From the NCBI RefSeq assembly GCF_001571085.1, contig NZ_BCTC01000003.1, positions 85,197 to 149,196 on the forward strand: a stretch of DNA of 64,000 nucleotides, given 5' to 3'. Positions 9,318 through 17,772 of this stretch are shown piece by piece. A program made the position numbers and the translations under genes. This DNA is from Azohydromonas lata NBRC 102462 (GTDB lineage: Bacteria > Pseudomonadota > Gammaproteobacteria > Burkholderiales > Burkholderiaceae_C). Within the stretch, counting starts at the first letter, position 1. Each line of letters starts with the position of its first letter. Under the pieces are notes generated by a model that was given only the letters and a program-made list of their open reading frames with translations, did not search any database and had not been told where the DNA came from.

Positions 9318-11045
9318 TCAAACCCAGTGATACCCGTCCGCCGGCAGCAATTTCCACCGCCCCTCCCCCTGCAGCTCCAGCACCTGGCGGTGGTATTTCT
9401 GCAGCGCCGGGCGGTGGCTGATGCTCACCGGCGTGATGGAGAGCTCCTCCAGTTGCGCATAGAGCAGCTCCTCGTTGGCCGCGTCCAGCGCGCTGGTGGA
9501 TTCGTCCAGCAGCGCGTAGCGCGGCCGCGCCACCAGGGCGCGCGCAAAGGCCAGGCGCTGCTGCTCGCCCACCGACAGCAGCTTTCCCCAGTCGCGCTCG
9601 GCCGCGAGGCCGCCCACGCGGTCGGCCAGCGTGGGCAGGTTCACGCGCTGCAGCCACTGCAGCAGCTCCTCGTCGCTGATCTCTCGGTCCACGTGCGGAT
9701 AAAGCATTTGTGTGCGCAGGTCGCCCGGGGGCAGGTAGGGGCGCTGGGGCAGGAAGAGCATGTCCGCCCCGGCCGGGCGCACCACCTGGCCATGGCCCGT
9801 GTTCCACAGCCCCGCCATCACCCGCAGCAGCGAGCTCTTGCCGGAGCCGCTTGGGCCCACGATCAGCAGCCCCTGGTGCGGCTGCACGGTGAAGCTCACG
9901 TGGTTGATGAGCACCTGCTCGCGCTGCGGCGTGAGCACGCTCACCCCCTGCACCGCCAGCTCCGCGCCGTGGACGAGCCGCACGTGCTCCACGCCCGCCT
10001 CGCGCTCCGACGGGGGCCGCGACTGCTCGTGCAAGACCTGCTGGAAACCGTAAAGCCGCTCGATGCCGGCGCCAAAGCGGCTCAAGCCCTCGAAGTGCTC
10101 CACCACCACGGTGAGCGCGCTCAGGATGGCCGAGAAGGCGCCGGCCGCCTGCACGGCGGCGCCCACCTCCAGCGTGCCGTTGAGCACGTCCGGCGCCACC
10201 ACGATGCTGGGCAGCGCCAGCGTGAGGAAGCTGTGCGCGTACTGGAACAGGTTCAGCTTCAACTGCCAGCGCAGCACCTTCTGGTAGTTGCGGTAGGCGA
10301 AGTCGAAGACGCGCTGCAGGGCCGTCATCTCGCGCGGCTCGCCCTCGTAGAAGGCGATGGGCTCGGCGTTCTCGCGCACGCGCACGAGGTTGAAGCGGAA
10401 GTCCGCCTCGCGCTGCAGCTGCGCGAAGTTCAGCGGGATCAGCCGCTTGCCGAACACCGCCGCGGTGAAGAAGGTGGCGAAGATGGCGTAGCCGATGAGC
10501 ACCACCACCAGCAGCCGCGAGATGTTCCACAGCACGCTGGTGAAGGCCACGAGCTGGATCACGGAGCCCAGCACGATCATGGAGAAGTACAGCGACTGCG
10601 AGGTCAGGCTGTTGATGTCCTCGGCAATGCGCTGGTCCGGGTTGTCCAGCGCCGAGACGGCGTTGAGCTTGTAGTAGGCGCGGTGGCCCAGGTAGTGGCC
10701 GAGGAAATACGTGGTCATCCAGCGCCGCCAGCGCAGGCCCAGCGTGTCGCGGACGAAGTAATAGAGCGCGTAGATGGGCACCGCGAAGGCCAGCCACTGC
10801 AGGAAGCGGGTGATGGCGCTCCAGAAGCGGTCGGCGTCGCGCGCGGCCAGCGCCGAGGTGAATTCGCCGGTCTCGTGGTTGAAGGCCACGGCAAAACCGG
10901 TTTGCGCCAGCAGCAGCGCCATGAGCACGGCCAGCATGGCCGCGGCGCGCCAGCGTTCCTCCGAGGTCCAGTAGGGGGCCGCAATGGCCTTGAAGCGGTG
11001 CAGCAGGCGGGCGTTGAAGCCCGGTTGTTGGGGTTCGTTCGACAT
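9318..11045 (-). CDS. ABC transporter, fused permease and ATPase (SbmA/YddA-like)
   Basis: 575-residue half-transporter. The N-terminal two thirds have about six membrane helices and the family marks [23 protein letters not shown] and [18 protein letters not shown], typical of the ABC_membrane_2/SbmA-BacA-YddA group. The C-terminal ATPase has Walker [13 protein letters not shown] near residue 397, signature [15 protein letters not shown] and Walker [14 protein letters not shown] chose ATG 11045 because the conserved part begins there; a longer frame upstream adds only non-conserved sequence. It is divergent from kynU. Substrate unknown; family members import peptides or move acyl compounds. 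Confidence 0.88.
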   Translation of the reverse strand: MSNEPQQPGFNARLLHRFKAIAAPYWTSEERWRAAAMLAVLMALLLAQTGFAVAFNHETGEFTSALAARDADRFWSAITRFLQWLAFAVPIYALYYFVRDTLGLRWRRWMTTYFLGHYLGHRAYYKLNAVSALDNPDQRIAEDINSLTSQSLYFSMIVLGSVIQLVAFTSVLWNISRLLVVVLIGYAIFATFFTAAVFGKRLIPLNFAQLQREADFRFNLVRVRENAEPIAFYEGEPREMTALQRVFDFAYRNYQKVLRWQLKLNLFQYAHSFLTLALPSIVVAPDVLNGTLEVGAAVQAAGAFSAILSALTVVVEHFEGLSRFGAGIERLYGFQQVLHEQSRPPSEREAGVEHVRLVHGAELAVQGVSVLTPQREQVLINHVSFTVQPHQGLLIVGPSGSGKSSLLRVMAGLWNTGHGQVVRPAGADMLFLPQRPYLPPGDLRTQMLYPHVDREISDEELLQWLQRVNLPTLADRVGGLAAERDWGKLLSVGEQQRLAFARALVARPRYALLDESTSALDAANEELLYAQLEELSITPVSISHRPALQKYHRQVLELQGEGRWKLLPADGYHWV

Positions 11046-11199
11046 CCATGTGGCGCCGGGCGAGGGCGCGAATCCCTGGTTGATCTTAGAGGGGGGCCCC
11101 TGCCCTCCCGCCTGCGGATCATCCCGCGGCGGGAAGCGCAAACGTTGCGCGCAGGTACAGTGGCCGCCCCAAAACTTGACGCCCCCAGGAGCGACCGCC

Positions 11200-12450
11200 A
11201 TGCCCACCCGCGACGATTGCCTGCAACTGGATGCCCGCGACCCGCTCGCCGGCCTGCGTGAAGCCTTCGACTTGCCGGCCGGCGTGGTCTACCTCGACGG
11301 CAATTCGCTGGGCCCGCGGCCCAAGGCCGCGGCCGAACGCGCGGCGCAGGTGGTGGCGCAGGAATGGGGCCAGGGGCTGATCCGCAGCTGGAACGATGCG
11401 GGCTGGTTCACGCTGCCGCGCCGCTTGGGCGACCGCCTGGCGCCGCTCATTGGCGCGGGCCCCGGCGAGGTGCTGGTGACGGACACCACGTCGGTGAACC
11501 TGTTCAAGCTGCTGGCCGCGATGCTGGCGCACCAGCACGCACGGCAGCCGCGGCGGCGGGCCATCGTCTGCGAGCGCGGCAACTTCCCCACCGACCTGCA
11601 CATCGCCCAGGGCCTGGCCAAGCTGCTGCAGCAGGGCCACGAGCTGCGCCTGGTGGACCGCGCCGAGGACATCCCCGCGGCGCTGGCCGACGACGTGGCC
11701 GTGCTCATGCTCACCCAGGTGGACTACCGCACGGGCGCGCTGCACGACATGGCGGCCCTCACCGCGCTGGCGCACGGGCACGGCGCCCTGGCGCTGTGGG
11801 ACCTGGCGCACAGCGCGGGCGCGCTGCCCGTGGACCTGCGCGGCGCCGACGCCGACGCGGCCGTGGGCTGCACCTACAAGTACCTGAACGGCGGCCCGGG
11901 CTCGCCGGCCTTCCTGTGGGTCGCCCCGCGCTGGCAAGCCGTGTTCGAGACGCCGCTTTCCGGCTGGTGGGGCCACGCCGAGCCCTTTGCCATGGAGCCC
12001 CAGTACCGGCCGGACCCGGGCGTCGGCCGCTTTCTTTGCGGCACGCAGGCCATCGTCTCGCAGTCGCTGGTGGCGTGCGGGCTGGACGTGTTCGAGCGCA
12101 CGGACATGGCTTGCCTACGCACGAAGTCGCTGGCGCTGACGGACCTGTTCATCGCCCTGGTGGAGGAGCGCTGCGCGGGCTTCCCGCTGGAGCTGGTCAC
12201 GCCGCGCGAGCACGCGCGCCGCGGCAGCCAGGTGAGCTGGCGCCATCCGCAGGGCTACGCGGTGATGCAGGCCCTCATCGCCGCCGGCGTGATCGGCGAC
12301 TACCGCGAGCCCGGCATCCTGCGCTTCGGCTTCACGCCGCTGTACACGCGCTTCGTGGACGTGTGGGAGGCCGTGGAGGCGCTGCGCGACGTGCTGCAAA
12401 ACGAGACCTGGCGCGAGGCGCGTTTTCAAACCCGCTCGGCCGTGACCTGA
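11200..12450 (+). CDS. kynU: Kynureninase
   Basis: PLP-dependent enzyme of tryptophan degradation, cleaving L-kynurenine to anthranilate and L-alanine. 416 aa. Conserved stretches are [37 protein letters not shown], the [12 protein letters not shown] phosphate-binding segment, the [19 protein letters not shown] block with the PLP-contacting Asp, and the Schiff-base lysine Lys227 in [16 protein letters not shown] 11200 is preceded by CAGGAGCG. No kynA or kynB is visible beside it. It stands alone, with a 106-bp gap to the next gene. Confidence 0.96.
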   Translation: MPTRDDCLQLDARDPLAGLREAFDLPAGVVYLDGNSLGPRPKAAAERAAQVVAQEWGQGLIRSWNDAGWFTLPRRLGDRLAPLIGAGPGEVLVTDTTSVNLFKLLAAMLAHQHARQPRRRAIVCERGNFPTDLHIAQGLAKLLQQGHELRLVDRAEDIPAALADDVAVLMLTQVDYRTGALHDMAALTALAHGHGALALWDLAHSAGALPVDLRGADADAAVGCTYKYLNGGPGSPAFLWVAPRWQAVFETPLSGWWGHAEPFAMEPQYRPDPGVGRFLCGTQAIVSQSLVACGLDVFERTDMACLRTKSLALTDLFIALVEERCAGFPLELVTPREHARRGSQVSWRHPQGYAVMQALIAAGVIGDYREPGILRFGFTPLYTRFVDVWEAVEALRDVLQNETWREARFQTRSAVT

Positions 12451-12556
12451 GCCGCCACCCTCCTCGGGGGCCCGCTCCCGGGCCATAAATCCCTCTCGCC
12501 GCCATCCCCTGCACCGGGCAGACTGCCCGCTTTCCACGCGAAGCGGGGGCCCCTGG

Positions 12557-15460
12557 ATGAAGAGCGCGTTGTGGCTGTTGCTGGTGGTGCTGGCGGGTGC
12601 CGCCGCGTCGGCTTCCTTGGGCCCGCCCGCGGCCATTGGGCTGCTGGCCGCCCTGGGCCTGTGGCTGCTGCAGCGCCAGCAGCGGCTGGAGAGCGAAGTG
12701 CGGCAACTGCGCCAGGCGCTGCAGGCCCTGCGCGACGCCTCCCCGGCCATGGCGCCTGAGGCCGTCACCGCCACCGCGCCGTCCCCCAGCCTGGAGGAGG
12801 AAGCGCTCCCGGCCGACGCGCCGCCCGGTCCGCCCGCGCGGCCTGCCAGGCCCGCCGCAAGCGCCCCGCCGCGCGAGCCCGCGCTCGAACCCGTTGCCGC
12901 CGCGCCCGTGATGGCGGTTGAAGTGGCCTTCGCCTCCACGGCGCTGGACGCCCCGCCTTCGCCCGCCACGGCAGCAGAGCGCGACGAGCGCAGCCCCTTC
13001 GTGACCAGCTCCCTGGGCGACACGCTCAAGGCCTGGGTGGCGGGCGGCAACACCATCGTGCGGCTGGCCGTGTTGATCCTGTTCCTGGGCGTGGCCTTCC
13101 TGTTGCGCTACGCGGCCGAGCACGCGCTGGTGCCCGTGGAGCTGCGCCTGGCCGGCGTGGCCGTGGCGGCCGTCGCGCTCGTCCTGCTGGGCTGGCGCTT
13201 GCGCGGGAAGCGGCGGGGCTACGGGCTGTCGCTGCAGGGCGCGGGCGTGGGCGTGCTGTACCTGACGCTGTTCGCGGCGCTGCGCCTCTACGAGCTCCTG
13301 CCGCCCGCGCTGGCCTTCGCGCTGCTGGCCGCTTTGGGCGCCTTCGCGGCCCTGCTGGCGCTGCGGCAGGATGCTTTACCCCTGGCCGTGCTGGGCAGCA
13401 CGGGCGGCTTCCTCGCCCCCGTGCTCACCAGCACCGGCGAGGGCAGCCACGTCGCCCTCTTCGGCTACTACCTGCTGCTGAACCTGGGCATCGCCTTCAT
13501 CGCGCGGCACAAGGCCTGGAAGCTGCTCAACCTCGTGGGCCTGGGCTTCACCTTCGGCATCGGCCTGGGCTGGGGGCTGAAGTCCTGGCGGCCGGAGCTG
13601 TTCTGGAGCACGGAGCTTTTCCTGGCCGCCCACGTGGCGCTGTACCTGTGGATCGCGGTGCAGTACGCGCTGCGCCTGTCGGCGCCACCCGCGGACGGCG
13701 CCGCGCCGCGCGCCGCCTATGCCGACGCCGGGCTGCTGTTCGGCATGCCGCTGGCCGCCTTCGGCCTGCAGGCCGGCATGCTCCAGGGCGAGCCGCTGGC
13801 GCTGGCCGCTTCGGCGGCGGCGCTGGCCGGCGTGTACGTGCTGCTGGGCACCTGGCTGTGGCGGCGCCTGGGCGAGCGGCTGCGCCTGGTCACCGAAGGT
13901 TTGCTCGCCTTGGGCCTCACCTTCCTGGCGCTGGTGGCACCGCTGGCGCTGGACGCGCGCTGGACCGGCTTCACTTGGGCGCTGCAGGGGGCGGGCATCG
14001 CCTGGATCGCGCTGCGCCAGCACCGCGGCTGGGCCCTGGCGCTGGGCGTGGCGCTGCAGGCGCTGTCGCTGCTGTCCTTCTGGTCGCAGCCGCAGGCCGC
14101 CACGGCCTGGACCTTCGCCAACCCGGTCTTCCTGGGCGTGGCGGTCATAGGCGCCGCGCTGCTCCTCACCGCGCGGCAGCTCCAGCAGGCCGCGCCCCAA
14201 GCCGTTGCCTGGCCGGTGGACGGCCTGCCGCGCCTGGGCCTGGCGCTGCGCGTCACGCCGGGCGGCCTGTACGCCACGCACGCCGCGCTGCTGGGCCTGG
14301 CCGTGCTGCACCTGGTGGCCGGCGTGCTGCAGGAGGCGGCACGCGCGCCCTGGCGCTGGCCGGACCTGCCGCAGCTCACGCTCATCGCCCTGGCCGTGCT
14401 GGCCCTGCCGTTCGAGGCGCTGCACCGCCGCCTGCGCTGGCCGGAGCTGTCCGTGGCCGCGCGCGCGGTGCTGGGCGTGGCGCCGCCGTTTGCGCTGCTT
14501 GGGCTGTCGGCGTCGCAATGGGACTTCGGCGACCCCTGGCCCTGGTGGTGGCCGGCGGGCACGCTGGCGCTGCTGGCCTGGATGTCCGCCGCCGCCTGGG
14601 TGCTGCACCGGCTGGACCACGACCCCGCCCCCGGCCGCTGGCGCCGCAGCCTGCGCGCCGAGCATTTGCTCGTCGCCTGGACCGCGCTCATCGCCGCCGC
14701 GCTGTGGAGCCACGCCGCCATGACGGCCCTGGCCCCGCGCCACGAGAGCTGGACGGCCGCCGCCGTGCTCGCCGGCCCAACGGCCCTGGCGTGGGCCGCG
14801 CTGGGTGCGCTGCGGCGCGGGCGCTGGCCCGTGGCCGTCCACCCCGACGCCTGGCTGCGCGGCTGGGCCGCGCCCTGGCTGGCGCTCATGGCGCTGTGGA
14901 GCCTGCTGGCCAATGCCTTTGCCGACGGCGGCATGGCGCCGCTGCCCTACGTGCCGCTGCTCAACCCCGTGGACCTGGGCCATGTGCTGATGCTGCTGTA
15001 CGCGCTGCGGCTGCGCCGGGCATGGGTGTCGCGCTGGAGCGGCTGGGCGCTGCCGCGCGGCGTGCTCGTCGCGGCAGGACTGCTGGCTTTTTGGTGGCTC
15101 AACAGCCTGCTGGTGCGCACGCTCCACCAGTGGGCCGGCACGCCGCTGTGGGCCGATGGCACCTTGGGCAGCGGCCTGGTGCAGACCACGCTGACCATCG
15201 CCTGGACGCTGTGCGCGCTGGCCGCCATGTTCCTGGCCACGCGGCGCTTCGGTGCGGCGCTCGCCCGCCCGGTGTGGCTGTTGGGCGCGGCGCTGCTGGC
15301 GCTGACCGTGGGCAAGCTCATGCTGGTGGACCTGGGCCACACCAGCGCACTGCAGCGCATCGTGTCCTTCCTGGGCGTGGGCGCGCTGATGCTGGTCATC
15401 GGCTACGTGTCGCCGCTGCCGCCGTCCGCGGGCGCAGCGCGGCGGGAGGCGTCCACGTGA
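12557..15460 (+). CDS. DUF2339 large integral membrane protein
   Basis: 967 aa. After an N-terminal membrane anchor (residues 4-36) comes a helical stretch (RQQRLESEVRQLRQALQALR), then a proline/alanine-rich cytoplasmic linker up to about residue 150, and then more than twenty hydrophobic helices to the C-terminus. This architecture, with ITKAWVAGGNTIVRLAVLILFLG-like sequence opening the membrane part (here LKAWVAGGNTIVRLAVLILF), is that of DUF2339 proteins, whose function is unknown. It overlaps the DUF3999 gene by four bases (GTGA), showing translational coupling. A structural or envelope role is only a guess. Confidence 0.85.
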   Translation: MKSALWLLLVVLAGAAASASLGPPAAIGLLAALGLWLLQRQQRLESEVRQLRQALQALRDASPAMAPEAVTATAPSPSLEEEALPADAPPGPPARPARPAASAPPREPALEPVAAAPVMAVEVAFASTALDAPPSPATAAERDERSPFVTSSLGDTLKAWVAGGNTIVRLAVLILFLGVAFLLRYAAEHALVPVELRLAGVAVAAVALVLLGWRLRGKRRGYGLSLQGAGVGVLYLTLFAALRLYELLPPALAFALLAALGAFAALLALRQDALPLAVLGSTGGFLAPVLTSTGEGSHVALFGYYLLLNLGIAFIARHKAWKLLNLVGLGFTFGIGLGWGLKSWRPELFWSTELFLAAHVALYLWIAVQYALRLSAPPADGAAPRAAYADAGLLFGMPLAAFGLQAGMLQGEPLALAASAAALAGVYVLLGTWLWRRLGERLRLVTEGLLALGLTFLALVAPLALDARWTGFTWALQGAGIAWIALRQHRGWALALGVALQALSLLSFWSQPQAATAWTFANPVFLGVAVIGAALLLTARQLQQAAPQAVAWPVDGLPRLGLALRVTPGGLYATHAALLGLAVLHLVAGVLQEAARAPWRWPDLPQLTLIALAVLALPFEALHRRLRWPELSVAARAVLGVAPPFALLGLSASQWDFGDPWPWWWPAGTLALLAWMSAAAWVLHRLDHDPAPGRWRRSLRAEHLLVAWTALIAAALWSHAAMTALAPRHESWTAAAVLAGPTALAWAALGALRRGRWPVAVHPDAWLRGWAAPWLALMALWSLLANAFADGGMAPLPYVPLLNPVDLGHVLMLLYALRLRRAWVSRWSGWALPRGVLVAAGLLAFWWLNSLLVRTLHQWAGTPLWADGTLGSGLVQTTLTIAWTLCALAAMFLATRRFGAALARPVWLLGAALLALTVGKLMLVDLGHTSALQRIVSFLGVGALMLVIGYVSPLPPSAGAARREAST

Positions 15461-16989
15461 GCCGGCGCTGGACCATGGCCCTGCGCGGGTCGCCGGCCCC
15501 GCTCCTGCCCGCGCGCGGGCGAAGTTTGGGACGTCCCAAACGCCTGGTGGTGGCCACGCTGGCCGCGCTGGCTGGGGTGCTGGCCGCGCCGCTGCCGTCG
15601 CGGTCGCAGCCCGCAAATGACGCCCTGAACCGCTACGCCGCCACGGCGCCGCTGGCGCTTTCCGCCGCGGGCGGCGGGCTGCAGCGCGTGGCGCTGCCGC
15701 TGGCCGTGCTGCAGGCCTCGCGCAGCGCCGCTTGGGCCGACGTGCGCATCTTCAACGCCGCGGGCGAGCCCGTGCCGCTGGCTTGGGCCGGTGCGCCTGC
15801 GGCTGACACGCCGCCGCCGCGCGAGGTGGCGCTGCCGCGCTTCGACTGGCCCGGCGCGGTGGACGGCGCCGCCAGCGCGCCCGCGCCGCTGACCCTGCGC
15901 CTGCGCGCCGACGGCGCCGTGCTGGACGTGCAAAGCGGCGCGGCGGTGGCGGCCTCGGCCGCGGCATCGGACCCCGCCGCGCCCACGGCGCGCGCCTGGC
16001 TGCTGGATCTGCAGCCCCTGGGCCGCGAACGCCCCGCCGCGCTGCGCCTGGCTTGGGCGGCGCCGGCGCAGGGGCTGGAGCGGCGCGCGGCGGTGCAGGC
16101 CAGCGCCGACGCGCAGTCCTGGGAGGACGTGGGCATCGCCACGCTGGTGGACGTGCCCGGCGCCGACGCCGCCAGCGCCGCCCTGCGCCAGCCGCGCATC
16201 GCGCTCTCCGGCCTCACGCCGCAGCACCGTTACCTGCGCCTGGTCGTGCGCGGCGGCGTTTTCAACCTGCAAGGCGTGGTGGCCGAGCTGGCGGTGCCGG
16301 TGGCGGCTGAAGCCGGCCTGGACAGCGCGCGTTTTACTTTGCAGGCCGACGGCGAGCGCGCCTGGCGGCTGGACGCGGGGGCGCTGCTGCCGGCCTCGCT
16401 GCTGCAGGTGAACCTGGCCGAGGACAACGCCGTGGCGCCGCTGCGCGTGCTGCGCCGCGCCGAGGGGCGCGTTGGGCGGGGCGACGCGCCGTGGCTGCCC
16501 GTGGCGCTGCTCACCGCCTACCGTTTCCAGCGCGACGGCAGCACGCTGCAGGCGCCCGCGCAGCCGCTGGACGGCGCCCTGGCTCGGCAATGGCGGCTGG
16601 AGCTGGACGCGCGCGTGCCGCCCCCGGCCGCGCCGCCGCAGGCCACGCTGTGGTGGCGGGCGCCGCAGGTGGTGTTTGCCGCGCGCGGCGGCGCGCCTTT
16701 CACGCTGGCGGTTGGGCGCGAGAAGGCGGCCGCGGTGGCGCTGCCGCTGCCCACCGTGCTGCCCGGCTGGGAAGCGGGCGCAGAGCACCGGCTGCCCGTG
16801 GCGACGGTGGGCGCGCTGGCGGCGCAATCCGCCGCGCCGCGCGGCGTGCTGGACAGCCTGCGCGACGCCCCGGCCGACCAGCGGCGGCAATGGCTGCTGT
16901 GGGGGTTGCTGGTGGCGGCGGTGGGCGTGTTGGGTGGCCTGGCCTGGCGGCTGGGCAGGGAGATGAAGGGAAAAGACGGAGAAGGCTGA
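15457..16989 (+). CDS. DUF3999 envelope protein
   Basis: 510 aa with an N-terminal basic and hydrophobic segment (RPKRLVVATLAALAGVLAAP) acting as signal or anchor, a large predicted extracytoplasmic beta-rich domain, and a C-terminal membrane helix (WLLWGLLVAAVGVLGGLAWRL). The opening YAATAPLALSAAGGGLQRVALP and the central QHRYLRLVVRGG and RQWRLELD stretches fit the DUF3999 family, which regularly follows DUF2339. GTG 15457, overlapping the previous stop, is preferred because GGGAGG lies at 15443-15448; ATG 15475 is the alternative. Function unknown; the pair likely forms one membrane complex. Confidence 0.82.
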   Translation: MSRRWTMALRGSPAPLLPARGRSLGRPKRLVVATLAALAGVLAAPLPSRSQPANDALNRYAATAPLALSAAGGGLQRVALPLAVLQASRSAAWADVRIFNAAGEPVPLAWAGAPAADTPPPREVALPRFDWPGAVDGAASAPAPLTLRLRADGAVLDVQSGAAVAASAAASDPAAPTARAWLLDLQPLGRERPAALRLAWAAPAQGLERRAAVQASADAQSWEDVGIATLVDVPGADAASAALRQPRIALSGLTPQHRYLRLVVRGGVFNLQGVVAELAVPVAAEAGLDSARFTLQADGERAWRLDAGALLPASLLQVNLAEDNAVAPLRVLRRAEGRVGRGDAPWLPVALLTAYRFQRDGSTLQAPAQPLDGALARQWRLELDARVPPPAAPPQATLWWRAPQVVFAARGGAPFTLAVGREKAAAVALPLPTVLPGWEAGAEHRLPVATVGALAAQSAAPRGVLDSLRDAPADQRRQWLLWGLLVAAVGVLGGLAWRLGREMKGKDGEG

Positions 16990-17039
16990 GAAGGACTTCG
17001 TATCCGGTGAGCCAAGGCGCTTCACCCCCCTACTTCGTC

Positions 17040-17059
17040 ATGCCCGCGAAAGCGGGCAT
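17040..17059. repeat. GC-rich hairpin, probable dispersed palindromic element
   Basis: A perfect inverted repeat ATGCCCGC-GAAA-GCGGGCAT with a GNRA-type tetraloop, in the 327-bp gap after the DUF3999 gene. The surrounding wording (CGTCATGCCCGCGAAAGCGG and GGCATCCACGAGC) resembles short intergenic repeats scattered through many proteobacterial genomes. It may also act as a transcript end for the DUF2339/DUF3999 operon, though no T-run follows. The rest of the gap, up to the next ribosome-binding site near 17303, shows no gene I can support. Confidence 0.6.
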
Positions 17060-17316
17060 CCACGAGCGCCGAGGTGGGGCCTTCGAACGGCATCGCCCAG
17101 GGCCAGCGCCAGCACCCCGCGCAGCCCACCTTCCCGTTTTCCCGAACCCTCTCCTCAAGCCGCGCCTGACGCCGCGTGAAACCCCGGGGTGCGGGCCGGT
17201 GTCTAACTTGCTGCTGCCGGGCCGGCGGCCCCGGGCGCGCGGTGATGTGCCTGCGCGGGGCCGCCGAGCCGGCGGCCTTGTGCGCTGCCATCGAGCCCAT
17301 CCTGAGGAGACCGCGA

Positions 17317-17664
17317 ATGAAGTCCGAGCTCAAGCCCAAGTCCAAGTCGCAACCGCAGGCCAGGACGGCCCTGCGCCTGGCCTGCCTGTTGTCCGCCGCC
17401 GGCTTGATCGCCGCGCTGGCCGGTTGCGCCTCCAACGCCAACACGGCCACCACCACGACCAAGGCCAACACGCCCATGCAGCAGACGCCCGCCACCGCCG
17501 CCACGGCCACCGGCGTGTCGCCCCAGGTCGCGGGCACGGGCAGCGGCGGCACGGCGGCCACGCGCGACTGGGCCCAGGTGGACACCAACCGCGACGGGCT
17601 GGTGTCGCCGGACGAAATGGCGGCCTACCTGCAGGCCAATCCGGGGCCGCTCAAGGGCAAGTGA
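17317..17664 (+). CDS. Lipoprotein with one EF-hand-type loop, 115 aa
   Basis: Exported lipoprotein: a basic N-terminus, a hydrophobic stretch, and a lipobox LAGC with the acylated Cys near residue 39. The mature part is a Thr/Ala/Gly-rich linker followed by DTNRDGLVSPDEMAAYL, a textbook 12-residue EF-hand calcium loop (D-x-N-x-D-G-x-x-x-x-x-E) at the C-terminus. ATG 17317 has TGAGGAGA eight bases upstream. Such single-EF-hand lipoproteins are common in betaproteobacteria and have no assigned role; calcium binding is inference from the motif. It converges on the large lipoprotein gene. Confidence 0.78.
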   Translation: MKSELKPKSKSQPQARTALRLACLLSAAGLIAALAGCASNANTATTTTKANTPMQQTPATAATATGVSPQVAGTGSGGTAATRDWAQVDTNRDGLVSPDEMAAYLQANPGPLKGK

Positions 17665-17772
17665 GCGGCATGGACATCCCGCCCAGGCCGGCGGGAGCGC
17701 GGCGGCACGGCCCTGCGGCCGGCACGTCGCCGCGGCGGCGCCAGCGCGCGCACCGCGCCCCGCCTGTGCGCC

